A stretch of 64,000 nt of DNA, from contig NZ_JBEHZE010000001.1 in assembly GCF_041058985.1 (NCBI RefSeq), positions 62,001 to 126,000 on the forward strand, written 5' to 3'. The notes under the pieces were generated by a model. It saw only the letters and a list, made by a program, of their open reading frames with translations, ran no database searches and was not told where the DNA came from. This DNA is from Hyphococcus lacteus (GTDB lineage: Bacteria > Pseudomonadota > Alphaproteobacteria > Caulobacterales > Parvularculaceae). The first letter of the stretch is position 1; each line of letters opens with the position of its first letter. Of the stretch, positions 18,251 through 26,751 are shown in pieces. Both the position numbers and the translations under genes were made by a program.

Positions 18251-18534
18251 ATCGCAATGTTGCAATGCAGCGCGCGCAATCGGTCGAAATCCCTGAGGAA
18301 TCAAAATTCACAGGAACTCGGTCCCACGATAAGACGCCAGCGCAATACCCATCGCGACCGCGCCCCACCCGGCGCAAATTGCCAGATGACGCATCGCTTC
18401 CATGGCGGAAGAGCGGGGCGTTGAAATCAACCCCGCCGATGTGACGAAAAAGACTGGATAATTTCGAGACCCTGAACCGGCGAATAACCGGCTCCCCTCT
18501 TGCAATACCAGCAATAAATATAAACGGAGACTGA

Positions 18535-20007
18535 ATGTCCTTTGCCGAACTCGGCCTATCGCCGAAACTCCTCGAAGCTATCACTGCGGCTGGCTACGAG
18601 AACCCAACCCCAATTCAAAAAGAAGCCATTCCACCTGCGCTAGAGGGCCGAGATGTTCTTGGTATCGCGCAAACTGGAACGGGCAAGACCGCATCATTTA
18701 CATTGCCAATGATTGACCGGCTGGCCAAGGGCCGCGCCAAGGCGCGCATGCCGCGATCACTTGTTCTGGCCCCGACCCGCGAATTAGCCGCGCAGGTCGC
18801 TGAAAATTTTGAAAAATATGGCGTCAACCACAAGCTATCCATGGCGCTTCTGATCGGTGGTGTGTCGTTTGGTGATCAGGACGCAAAATTAACCCGCGGC
18901 GTTGATGTGTTGATCGCAACGCCAGGCCGCCTGATAGATCACTTTGAGCGCGGGCGTTTGTTGCTCAACGGAATCGAAGTCATGGTAATCGACGAAGCTG
19001 ACCGGATGCTTGATATGGGCTTTATTCCCGATATCGAGAAAATCTTTAAGCTCACACCAATGACGCGCCAGACATTATTTTTCTCGGCGACGATGCCACC
19101 AGAAATTCAGCGCATCACAGACCAATTCCTTCATGCGCCTGCGTTCGTTGAAGTCGCTAAACCCGCGACCACAGCCGAAACGATTACTCAGCGCATCGTA
19201 AAACTCCCTACCCGCGATGACAAACTCAAACGCAATGTGTTGCGCGAGTTGATTACCGCCGATGATGTGAAAAACGGCATCATTTTTTGCAATCGCAAAT
19301 CCACCGTCGATATCGTTGCAAAATCGCTTCAAAAGCACGGCTTCAACGCGCGCCCCATTCATGGCGATCTTGCACAAGCCTTCCGTATGGAAACGCTAGA
19401 CAAGTTCCGCAACGACGAAGTCCAGTTCCTTGTTGCCTCTGACGTGGCAGCACGCGGTCTTGATATTCCTGCGGTAAGCCATGTGTTCAATTATGATGTG
19501 CCCATTCATGCGGATGATTATGTCCACCGCATTGGCCGCACCGGTCGCGCCGGCAAGAAAGGCGCAGCGATGATGTTGATCACCCCTTCGGACGATAAGC
19601 ATTACGACCAGATCTTGAAAACAATCGCACAGTCAGAAATCGAAGCCTTGGATTTCACGAAATTTTTTGAAGAAAATCCGGTTACTGACAAGCGACGCGG
19701 CAAGTCAAAAGCCGAACCACGCGGATCAAAGCGTTCTTCGCGGAGTGCTGAAAAGCGCGGCGACAAATCAACTGAGAAACAGGCCGAAAACCCGGCGGAC
19801 GCCGATCAACAGCCCGAAATTGCTGAGGCTACTGATGGCAACGAGCAATCATCTCAAACGGATAAAAAGCGCGAGCCCAATCGTGCCCCACGCCGGAATA
19901 GCCGCAATGATTCAAAGTCATCCCGTCGCCGCGAAACATCACCAACACCAGTGGTCGGCTTGGGCGACCATGTTCCCGCATTTATCCTGCGCGAAGTCGC
20001 ACGTTAA
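18535..20007 (+). CDS. DEAD-box ATP-dependent RNA helicase (RhlE-like)
   Basis: An RNA helicase with the complete motif set: Q motif (ENPTPIQKEAIP), motif I AQTGTGKT, PTRELA, TPGR, DEAD, SAT, and the C-terminal domain with ARGLDIP and HRIGRTGRAG. A hydrophilic C-terminal tail of about 110 residues, rich in Lys, Arg, Ser and Glu, likely binds RNA non-specifically. Such enzymes act in ribosome assembly and mRNA decay, often at low temperature. The core resembles RhlE. The stop codon overlaps the left half of the CtrA-type box used by the next gene. Confidence 0.94.
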   Translation: MSFAELGLSPKLLEAITAAGYENPTPIQKEAIPPALEGRDVLGIAQTGTGKTASFTLPMIDRLAKGRAKARMPRSLVLAPTRELAAQVAENFEKYGVNHKLSMALLIGGVSFGDQDAKLTRGVDVLIATPGRLIDHFERGRLLLNGIEVMVIDEADRMLDMGFIPDIEKIFKLTPMTRQTLFFSATMPPEIQRITDQFLHAPAFVEVAKPATTAETITQRIVKLPTRDDKLKRNVLRELITADDVKNGIIFCNRKSTVDIVAKSLQKHGFNARPIHGDLAQAFRMETLDKFRNDEVQFLVASDVAARGLDIPAVSHVFNYDVPIHADDYVHRIGRTGRAGKKGAAMMLITPSDDKHYDQILKTIAQSEIEALDFTKFFEENPVTDKRRGKSKAEPRGSKRSSRSAEKRGDKSTEKQAENPADADQQPEIAEATDGNEQSSQTDKKREPNRAPRRNSRNDSKSSRRRETSPTPVVGLGDHVPAFILREVAR

Positions 20008-20019
20008 TACACTGTTAAC
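20004..20019 (+). promoter_or_regulatory. Candidate CtrA binding site upstream of the diguanylate cyclase
   Basis: TTAA at 20004-20007, seven bases, then TTAAC at 20015-20019. This is an exact match to the full CtrA consensus TTAA-N7-TTAA(C). It lies 120 bases upstream of the GGDEF gene, and the window also carries chpT. Activation or repression cannot be told without a mapped promoter. Confidence 0.6.
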
Positions 20020-20138
20020 CTACGCCTAAGGTTCTTGCTAAACGCACAATGCGCGCGGCGGTCTTAGTCTTTATTTTACTGTACTGACCTAGTTTTTCCT
20101 CAGGGGAGAACCCTCATGATGAGGAACGATAGGGCAGT

Positions 20139-21203
20139 ATGACGGTAAGAATTGACGACACGCATCGTTTCGCGGAAATGGCATTGGCAGCACTGAGAGC
20201 GACCGGCCTTTGCGCGACACCACGAAATTACGAACTTTGGTATGCGCATGCGGAGGGAAAAAACCCCGCGCTCTCTGCGCATATACAAAAAGCGATGGAT
20301 GAAACCGGCAAGGTCAGTCAGGAAAAAGCCGACGCGCTTTATGACCAGCTCGTCCAGCATGACGACATATCAAATGATGTCATCAATCTTGTCACGCGCT
20401 TCCACACAGAAGTGACCGACCTTTGGGATATCGTCGAAAAGTCAGGTGAAAGCGCGAGTGGGCACAATGAAAAATTGACCAGCCTTAGCGCTCAACTACG
20501 CGAATCCACGAACAATTACCCGGCCGTTGGTACCCTTCTCGAAGGTGTGCTTTCAGTCACAAAAAATATGATGTCGGAAAATGCAAACCTCGAAAACAGG
20601 CTTGCGGCCTCCGCCGAAGAGGTAAGTAACCTTCAACGCGATGTGGAGGCCATTCAGGCCGAGGCCATGCGCGATGCCCTCACCGGGATTGCGAACCGTG
20701 CTACCTTTGACCGTTCGCTAGACAAACACATGACCGAAGCGGGCGAGGCAAAAGAACCTTTGGCACTTGTACTGAGCGACATCGATCATTTCAAAAAATT
20801 CAACGACACTTGGGGCCACCAAACCGGAGATCAGGTCTTACGATTTGTTGCCGATGTGATGACCGCCAATGTGAAGGGCAAAGATCTTCTCGCGCGTTAT
20901 GGTGGTGAAGAGTTTGCAATCGTGCTGCCGGGTACGACGCTTAAAAATGCGCACATGCTTGCTGATCGTATCCGCACGGCCGTTGAATCACGGCGATTAC
21001 GCAAACGTCGAACCGACGAAGACTTGGGCGTTGTAACAATGTCTATGGGTGTTGCTCTTCTTAAAGAAGGTGAGACGATGGAAATGCTCATAGAGCGTGC
21101 CGATAATTGTCTTTACGCGGCGAAAAATAGTGGGCGCAACCGAGTTATCGACGAAAAAGAATTCAGTGAAATGCCGCAAGAAAGGCAAAAAGGCGTCGCA
21201 TAG
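20139..21203 (+). CDS. Diguanylate cyclase (GGDEF domain)
   Basis: Makes cyclic di-GMP from two GTP. The N-terminal part (about 180 residues) starts FAEMALAALRATGLCATPRNYELWYAH and ends in a coiled coil; it is common in alphaproteobacterial cyclases and has no membrane segment. The GGDEF domain follows (DALTGIANRATFD, then SDIDHFKKFND), with an intact active site YGGEEF. The inhibitory I-site, normally RxxD five residues before GGEEF, reads KGKD, so feedback inhibition may be weak. A CtrA-type box precedes the gene, pointing to cell-cycle timed c-di-GMP synthesis. Confidence 0.94.
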   Translation: MTVRIDDTHRFAEMALAALRATGLCATPRNYELWYAHAEGKNPALSAHIQKAMDETGKVSQEKADALYDQLVQHDDISNDVINLVTRFHTEVTDLWDIVEKSGESASGHNEKLTSLSAQLRESTNNYPAVGTLLEGVLSVTKNMMSENANLENRLAASAEEVSNLQRDVEAIQAEAMRDALTGIANRATFDRSLDKHMTEAGEAKEPLALVLSDIDHFKKFNDTWGHQTGDQVLRFVADVMTANVKGKDLLARYGGEEFAIVLPGTTLKNAHMLADRIRTAVESRRLRKRRTDEDLGVVTMSMGVALLKEGETMEMLIERADNCLYAAKNSGRNRVIDEKEFSEMPQERQKGVA

Positions 21204-21213
21204 GCGCGCCTTT
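21186..21213 (-). terminator. Likely terminator of the J-domain gene
   Basis: A 7-base stem AAAGGCG/CGCCTTT (21189-21195 with 21207-21213). Read on the minus strand it is followed by a run of five T. It lies 9 bases downstream of the J-domain stop codon and inside the 3' end of the convergent cyclase gene. Confidence 0.45.
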
Positions 21214-21221
21214 ACCCTTCT

Positions 21222-21683
21222 TCATTCACCAAGTCGCCGCAAAAGAAAATCACGTGCTTCGTTGATCTTTGCGGCTAAATAATCTGTCCCCCCCTTATCG
21301 GGGTGAAGTTGCGCGATTAACTTTCGGTGGGCGGTTCTGATTTCTTCTGCCCCCGCCTCAGCCTTAAGGCCAAGCACTGAGAGTGCTTCATCTTCGGTCA
21401 TTGTCCGTGCCGGCACTTTTCGGCTCGGTGGTGTTTCATCCAGCCCGGCTTCGTTGCCGCGCCATGCCTCAATGGCCGCAACACCAACCGCTGCGATAAG
21501 CACCATGAATGCGAGTGGCCATAATTTTGCGGCCAGCAGTGCACCACTAAGCGCGAGCCAAGCGATTACTTTTAAGGTGGTCATATTGCGCTTGCCGCCT
21601 TTTTGGGTGTTACCCGCAAGACGAAACAACAGCCATCCGGCCGCACCAATCGCAACGATCAAGGCAAGAGCACCAATCAACAT
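21222..21683 (-). CDS. Membrane-anchored J-domain protein
   Basis: A 153-residue DnaJ-like co-chaperone. Two or three hydrophobic segments fill the first 75 residues (IGALALIVAIGAAGWLLF; VIAWLALSGALLAAKLWPLAF). A C-terminal J-domain begins TEDEALSVLGLKAEAGAEEI and contains the essential HPD in AQLHPDKGGTDYL. J-domains stimulate the ATPase of Hsp70 (DnaK). The topology matches a membrane-bound J-protein type common in alphaproteobacteria, of the Tim14/Pam18-like arrangement. Client and site of action are unknown. Confidence 0.88.
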   Translation of the reverse strand: MLIGALALIVAIGAAGWLLFRLAGNTQKGGKRNMTTLKVIAWLALSGALLAAKLWPLAFMVLIAAVGVAAIEAWRGNEAGLDETPPSRKVPARTMTEDEALSVLGLKAEAGAEEIRTAHRKLIAQLHPDKGGTDYLAAKINEARDFLLRRLGE

Positions 21684-21745
21684 AGTGATAGCATAACCGC
21701 ATCCCTACTGACTGGCGATTACAATCAATCTGATGGCCCGATCGG

Positions 21746-22585
21746 CTAGGCCGCCGCAGCCTCTTTGGCGGGTGCCGAAGCTTCACCGGCAGGAAGATTG
21801 AGGGTTGCAACCAAGGACCGAATTTCCAGCCTCGCCGTCACGTGGCTCATGGTTGAAAGCCGCACTGGCGAATCTACACCACCGAGATCGAGCAGCGTTA
21901 GCCCGATCGGGAACAATTCGCGATAGATCACCCGGTCGCCAAAACCGCGCGCGAGGCGAAAACCAATTCGCGAAGACAGCTCTTCGAGCTTGTCACCCAT
22001 CGTTTTCTTATTGCGGGCCCGGGTTGCGGAAAGGCGGTTCCGCATGACGACCCAATCAATGCCACCCGGCACACCAGACATCGCCCGATGCTTTCGCGCG
22101 GTCCAGACCATTTCGCTATAAAGGCTTGGCCCTGTGACTTTATTGGTTTCGGGATCGATCCGCGCCAAGAGGTCGAAATCAACGAAGCTATCGTTAAGCG
22201 GCGTGATAATCGTATCGGCATGAAGGTGGGCAAGACGCGACAAATGGGTGTTTGCACCGGGACAATCGATCACCACGAAGTCACATTCATCAAGGGTGCC
22301 CAGCGCTTCCTGAAGGTTCGCGGTTTCCTGTGCCTGAGACTCCGTCCGGCTGTCTACACTCGATGGCTTAACCTCTGCCATAACCGGAAGATCAAGTTCT
22401 TTTCCTTTGATTTCACTGAATTTTTTTCTATTTTCGATATATCGCGTGAGACTGCCCTGGCGAATATCGAGATCGACCGCACCGACCTTTTTGCCGGACT
22501 TCATAAGCGCCACAATCACGTGCATCGCGGTTGTGGACTTACCTGATCCACCTTTTTCATTCCCTAGCACTATTACGTGTGTCAT
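21746..22585 (-). CDS. mipZ: Division-plane positioning ATPase MipZ
   Basis: MipZ is a ParA/MinD-like ATPase that forms a gradient from the ParB-bound poles and blocks FtsZ assembly away from midcell. The start at 22585 gives MTHVIVLGNEKGGSGKSTTA with the deviant Walker A motif; the frame upstream reads through a further 54 residues that do not resemble the family. Also visible are VDLDIRQGSLTRYIENR (switch I region) and DFVVIDCPG (Walker B), and TPLNDSFVDFDLLA, typical of MipZ. About 279 residues. parA and parB are not in the window. Confidence 0.93.
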   Translation of the reverse strand: MTHVIVLGNEKGGSGKSTTAMHVIVALMKSGKKVGAVDLDIRQGSLTRYIENRKKFSEIKGKELDLPVMAEVKPSSVDSRTESQAQETANLQEALGTLDECDFVVIDCPGANTHLSRLAHLHADTIITPLNDSFVDFDLLARIDPETNKVTGPSLYSEMVWTARKHRAMSGVPGGIDWVVMRNRLSATRARNKKTMGDKLEELSSRIGFRLARGFGDRVIYRELFPIGLTLLDLGGVDSPVRLSTMSHVTARLEIRSLVATLNLPAGEASAPAKEAAAA

Positions 22586-22688
22586 CTCAAAATCCGCTAT
22601 TGGCACGGTTGGCCAATTTTCATGAAACTTGCTTACCGATGGGAAACGACTCCCCTCGTATAACGAGTGTGAGACGATTCTGGTGCTT

Positions 22689-23492
22689 ATGGCGATAGTG
22701 GTTAATTGCGTACTTTCTGTGATGGTGATGCTTCTGGCAATCACCACAGCGCATGCGGATATGGGCCTTGCGCCATTGCGTCAGGTCCTCACCGCGGAAC
22801 ACCCACGGGCGGCGTTCACCGTATCTAACGCCTCAGAGCATATTATGGACGGACGCGTCACCTGGGTCGATCTCTCTGCGACCGATATTGGATACGCCCC
22901 AGCTACGCCCACCGCCCGCGCGGAAATGAGCGCTGCACCCTATTTGATGGTTTCACCTGCGCAGTTTCGCCTGAAACCCGGCGAGCGAATGCTGGTCGAT
23001 GTTTGGATAAAAGACGGTGTCACTATTCCTAACGGCGAAAAGCGGTCGCATTTGCTGATCGAAACCGAGGCTTCCCGCACCCCGATCAGAAAGGCCAGTA
23101 ACAGCGGTCTTCAAATTGATGTGGGGCTTGGGATTTCCGCACCGGTTATGCTGCGCAATGGCGGCGAGGCAAAAGCCAAAATTACCGAAACCAAATTGTT
23201 GCGCGATGATGCCGGCTTATTAATGTTGGAAACGACCATTGAGCCGCGCGGCACGGTTTCTACCTTTGGCAGGATGCTGGTGCGCTTTACGCCAAAAGGC
23301 GCACCAACACGCGAGTTAGGCCGACGCGAAAATGTTGCGGGTTTTATTGACGCAACCGAACGCAAAGTCACCATACCGTTCGGCTTTGTCGCATTAGATG
23401 CCGGCGAGCTAGAGCTGCGTTACGAAGGCGATGCAGAGTTTGACGGGGTATTGTTTGATCGGCGCGTCTTTGATATCGCACCGCCTAAATAA
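22689..23492 (+). CDS. PapD-like periplasmic chaperone, orphan
   Basis: An exported protein with the immunoglobulin-like fold of fimbrial chaperones. A signal peptide (VVNCVLSVMVMLLAITTAHA) is followed by strands ending in PRAAFTVSNASE. Then comes PYLMVSPAQFRLKPGERMLVDVWI, the usual chaperone motif in which residues around MVSPAQF and KPGE pack the fold. No usher or pilin gene is nearby, so it is an isolated member, and the role may be in some other surface assembly or general periplasmic folding. The start is uncertain: ATG at 22689 gives a normal signal peptide, though with no strong ribosome binding site; an upstream start at 22629 is possible. Divergent from mipZ. Confidence 0.7.
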   Translation: MAIVVNCVLSVMVMLLAITTAHADMGLAPLRQVLTAEHPRAAFTVSNASEHIMDGRVTWVDLSATDIGYAPATPTARAEMSAAPYLMVSPAQFRLKPGERMLVDVWIKDGVTIPNGEKRSHLLIETEASRTPIRKASNSGLQIDVGLGISAPVMLRNGGEAKAKITETKLLRDDAGLLMLETTIEPRGTVSTFGRMLVRFTPKGAPTRELGRRENVAGFIDATERKVTIPFGFVALDAGELELRYEGDAEFDGVLFDRRVFDIAPPK

Positions 23493-23514
23493 CTCAATGG
23501 GTAATGCCGCCAGT

Positions 23515-24294
23515 TCACCCCTGCCCTTCGGCCAAGGATAAACGATCGCCCTCAAATCCGGTTACGGAACAAAACAGTCCCCGCGATTTAAGCTGCAAAC
23601 AAAGCGCTTCGGCCTTGTCACGCGAGGCAAAACCCCCACCCACAAGCCGGACAAACTTTCCTTTTCCTTTAACGGAAACGCTTTCAACACGCGGTTCTAA
23701 CAACCCAAGTTCTTCGGGGTTTTCACGCTGTAACTGTCGCCATCCAGCGCGCGCTTCTTCGGGTTTGCGATAAGATGCCAGATGAACACCAAACAAAACA
23801 CTTTCTGTTTTGATGTCACCTTCGGCTTCATTCTCAAACACGGTTTCATTTGAGGCGAATGTTGGTTGCACGAGACGTGGTGAGGTTTCGACCGGCACTT
23901 CACTCTGCGCGAGTGCGGGCGACGGCGCGTCATCAACCACCGCCTGTTGCTTTGGCGGTTCTTTCTTCTCAGCCACGTCTGGCTTTGGCGTCGGAACCGT
24001 TGTTTCTGCGCTCTCAGCGGCAGCAAGGCGATCTTTATCCCGCTGAAGCGCCAAAACCTCATTGGAAAGTCTCGCATTTTGCGACTTTAATCGTGTAACT
24101 TCCGCTTCGAGTGAAGCCACCTTTTGCAAGGCGGCTTGCTGGTCCGCGACGCTCGCATCGACCAACGGTGACCTATCTGGCGTTGAGGCGCACGCGGAAA
24201 GCGTCGCAAAAATCAGCGCAAGACCAACGTTTTTCAACGACGGAAAGGGCTTGGAAAATCTCGGTGACGGGATCGATTTATAGAACGCTGACAC
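23515..24294 (-). CDS. SPOR-domain lipoprotein
   Basis: A cell-envelope protein that probably binds denuded septal glycan. The GTG at 24294 is chosen because AGGAGAGG lies 5 bases upstream and it gives a signal peptide of normal length with lipobox TLSAC; a longer frame begins at 24360. A coiled coil follows (ALQKVASLEAEVTRLKSQNA), then a Pro/Ala/Glu-rich linker, then a C-terminal SPOR domain of about 75 residues (FGVHLASYRKPEEARAGWRQL; GFASRDKAEALCLQLKSRG). Such proteins localise to the division site or act in outer-membrane constriction. Confidence 0.82.
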   Translation of the reverse strand: MSAFYKSIPSPRFSKPFPSLKNVGLALIFATLSACASTPDRSPLVDASVADQQAALQKVASLEAEVTRLKSQNARLSNEVLALQRDKDRLAAAESAETTVPTPKPDVAEKKEPPKQQAVVDDAPSPALAQSEVPVETSPRLVQPTFASNETVFENEAEGDIKTESVLFGVHLASYRKPEEARAGWRQLQRENPEELGLLEPRVESVSVKGKGKFVRLVGGGFASRDKAEALCLQLKSRGLFCSVTGFEGDRLSLAEGQG

Positions 24295-24398
24295 TATCGG
24301 CCTCTCCTGCAAAAGCCCCCGATTCGACCTTATCATAGCCCCCCGCGCCAGGTCATCCAATCCTTTGAAATAGTTTTAGGAAAGTTTCAAGACCACCA

Positions 24399-25184
24399 CT
24401 AGCCACCGGCACCTGCGGCTTGGTTTTGGTCAAAATCCATCAATGTAAACCGCAATGGCGCATCGGCATTATCTTTTTCGATCAATCCCACATGATAAAA
24501 ACGTGCAGACCCACCAGCCATTAGCCCCGCAGAATAGCCCAGAATTTCTTCGATACCGTCATTGTCAAAATCAGCATTGGCAAGTTCGGTCAGAAAAACG
24601 GTCTGATCACCGATATTAATTTCCCAACGATAATCGTCGGCCCGCGACACTGAAATCGACTCGGCCAGATTGCGCACCTCCCCCATTCGCATCGTAGGGG
24701 CAAGGCCCGCAACTTCTTCATCGGTAGGGGAACCATTCGAGAAAAATTGTGTTGATGCCTTTTGCGCTTCAAACAAGGCTGTCAACACGCCACATGCGCG
24801 CTTAAAATATCCCTCGCGGCGCATATCGCGCGATGTCATCGCGAACCAACCATCAAACATATATTCGCGATACTGACGGCAGGTCGTTGCATCCTCGGGC
24901 GTAATGCTGGCGTCACTTGGGTGCGTGAGACGAACAGAGACGTTGGCACCGTCTTGATTGACCAATGGTTTATCTAATAAGTCGTAGATTTCTTTTCGGT
25001 TATAACACCGCGCATCAGCGCCCTTAAAAAGCTGTAAATCTGCTTTCAGGCAAAGTGAATATTGATCGGCCTCTTTGGTGGCTTCTTCAGTACTGTTATT
25101 GTTAAGTATTGGCGGCGTGATAACCGCAATACCAGCCGCCCCGACGGCCCCTGCGCCCATCGCAATCGTTTTTACTGTTGGCAT
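24399..25184 (-). CDS. Exported protein of unknown function
   Basis: I do not recognise this 261-residue protein. The N-terminus is hydrophobic (TIAMGAGAVGAAGIAVITPPI) and may be a signal peptide or anchor. Near the C-terminus DFDNDGIEEIL resembles the Asp-rich calcium loops of FG-GAP/VCBS repeats, followed by a segment that reads like a strand-rich domain (SARFYHVGLIEKDN). Five cysteines are present. The start codon overlaps the stop of the upstream DUF1489 gene by one base, so the two are probably translated from one mRNA. Confidence 0.65.
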   Translation of the reverse strand: MPTVKTIAMGAGAVGAAGIAVITPPILNNNSTEEATKEADQYSLCLKADLQLFKGADARCYNRKEIYDLLDKPLVNQDGANVSVRLTHPSDASITPEDATTCRQYREYMFDGWFAMTSRDMRREGYFKRACGVLTALFEAQKASTQFFSNGSPTDEEVAGLAPTMRMGEVRNLAESISVSRADDYRWEINIGDQTVFLTELANADFDNDGIEEILGYSAGLMAGGSARFYHVGLIEKDNADAPLRFTLMDFDQNQAAGAGG

Positions 25185-25621
25185 TATAAAAGCCCCAATT
25201 CTGCCAGTTTGCGCCCAAGTTCAGGGGGTGGCCCCTTCCGCCCCTTGCCCTTTTTCAAATCCGCTGGCGCGTCCTCTGCGGTGAGATAACGCCAACCTTG
25301 AAACGCTCTGCGCGGTTGCGCTTCGGTTAAAACATAACCCGGATCAAGCATAATCGCAGTGCGCCGGATATCATCTGTCCCCGTCTGTTTATTAAAACCG
25401 ACGATAGGTTGGCGCGCAAGAATAACCCCTTTTATAACCCAATAGATCGAACCACCGGCAAGCAATTCTGATTCTCGCCGTGGGTGCATCCGCGTCACAT
25501 GATCATGAACCCTGCCAATACCAGCGGCCTCATTCACGCGCACGCGATGTTCGATCCGCGCGATTAAATCATCTATTGCTTCAGCCCCGACACAGAGTTT
25601 TACGAGATTAAGGGCTTTCAT
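25184..25621 (-). CDS. DUF1489 family protein
   Basis: A 145-residue cytoplasmic protein of an alphaproteobacterial family of unknown function. Recognised by the opening LNLVKLCVGAEAIDDL, the middle TRMHPRRESELLAGGSIYWVIKG, then ILARQPIVGF and CMLDP-like AIMLDPGYVLTEAQPRRAFQGWRYL, and the ending ELGRKLAELGL. The strong conservation of charged and aromatic residues in the family suggests an enzyme or RNA-binding role, but none is established. Confidence 0.88.
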   Translation of the reverse strand: MKALNLVKLCVGAEAIDDLIARIEHRVRVNEAAGIGRVHDHVTRMHPRRESELLAGGSIYWVIKGVILARQPIVGFNKQTGTDDIRRTAIMLDPGYVLTEAQPRRAFQGWRYLTAEDAPADLKKGKGRKGPPPELGRKLAELGLL

Positions 25622-25666
25622 GCTTTCCTGTCACATCCACGCTTGTTTCGTGGATGGATGTAAGTG

Positions 25667-26638
25667 CTATTCGGCGACGCGCAACTGGGCGAGGTCTCGC
25701 GCACGTTGTCGCTTGAGGTCGTGACGCGCAGAACGCTTCACAAGGATATAAAGGATGAAATAACACATGGCCGCGCCGATCGCTGAAATCCAGATGGGCA
25801 GGCTTTCAAAAATCGTCGTAAAGCGCTCATAGCTAAGGCCCATCGCTTCGGCGAGACCGGGCGCTTCTTGCCCGACAAGCAAGATCGCACCAATACCCGT
25901 CATCACAAAGGCCAAAAGCCCCGCAAGAAGTGCCCCAACGGTAACGCCCATATCGGCGCGTTCTTCGGCCTTCGAGATAATCATTTTTGTAGGCTCACCA
26001 GAAAGCGCCTGCGTTGCCGCAAACAACGCACGTGTACGTGCCGCGCGCTCCTCTGGTGCCAGTGCCCTGTTCGCATCGTCTTTCAGGCTATCGAAATCGA
26101 CTAATGGCTTTGCACTATAGACACGATCCGAAACATATTCCGGTTCACATTCAGCGGCGGGATGAACGTCAGAAGTCGGAACAACCAATGCCGCATCTGT
26201 TGGCATCAAGAACAAAGATTTTTCGGCCGCGCGGCGACGTACCAATCCATCAAGCGTGACCAGTTCATTATTTACGTATGCCTTAGTCCAATATTCGAAC
26301 GCGTTCGCAGCACCAAGCTTATCGCCAGCGTTGAGCTTGCGCAGAGCCGTCGAGCGCTTCCAATTATCTTCACCAATATTGAAAATGAGCGAAACAACCG
26401 CGTCATGCTCGTTTTGGTTCAGCGGTGCCCGAACTGTATCGGTGATTAATTGTTCGATTGGTCGCACGTCATCTTTAAGGAGACGTTCGGCATCCCCCTC
26501 TGTGACACTCATGCCGTGGCGCGCTGAACCTGTATGACCATAGCCGACGGTCCACTCCTCTGTCGGTGCGTAATGCGCCGACATACGAAGCCCCTCGTAC
26601 CCTTTGATCAGATTAAGACCGGTCTCTCCCGTCCGCAT
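25667..26638 (-). CDS. GH24 (phage-type) lysozyme domain with C-terminal membrane anchor
   Basis: The N-terminal 150 residues form a T4/P22-type lysozyme domain: IKGYEGLRMSAHY with the catalytic Glu (E15), WTVGYGHTG with the catalytic Thr, SLIFNIGEDNWKRSTALRKLN, and WTKAYVNNE followed by GLVRRRAAE. The Asp that normally lies nine residues after the Glu is Ala here, so activity is uncertain. The second half contains two transmembrane helices (VGALLAGLLAFVMTGIGAILL and IWISAIGAAMCYFILYIL) and a basic tail. No signal peptide is seen, so export would need the membrane segments. GAGGGGG precedes the ATG. No other phage genes are near; it looks domesticated. Confidence 0.82.
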   Translation of the reverse strand: MRTGETGLNLIKGYEGLRMSAHYAPTEEWTVGYGHTGSARHGMSVTEGDAERLLKDDVRPIEQLITDTVRAPLNQNEHDAVVSLIFNIGEDNWKRSTALRKLNAGDKLGAANAFEYWTKAYVNNELVTLDGLVRRRAAEKSLFLMPTDAALVVPTSDVHPAAECEPEYVSDRVYSAKPLVDFDSLKDDANRALAPEERAARTRALFAATQALSGEPTKMIISKAEERADMGVTVGALLAGLLAFVMTGIGAILLVGQEAPGLAEAMGLSYERFTTIFESLPIWISAIGAAMCYFILYILVKRSARHDLKRQRARDLAQLRVAE

Positions 26639-26751
26639 CAGCCCGCAGACCCCCTCTAGACTACTGTTCCCACCAGAGTTCGCCGCTTCGCATCAAACTA
26701 GCGAAATCCACGGCTCCCCCCACGAATTTACCGTTAACGATTCTTATCATG

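Noticed and set aside
18152..18514. Short frames on both strands in the gap between the SFPD-repeat gene and the helicase
   Set aside because: No ribosome binding sites, no recognisable pattern; one minus-strand frame has a short hydrophobic end but nothing else in its favour.
22586..22747. N-terminal extension of MipZ by 54 residues
   Set aside because: The ParA/MinD fold begins exactly at MTHVIVLGNEKGG; the extension has no family resemblance and crosses the divergent promoter region.
25667..26638. Prophage remnant suggested by the lysozyme gene
   Set aside because: No integrase, capsid, tail or holin genes occur nearby, and the protein has its own membrane anchor, so a domesticated gene is the simpler reading.
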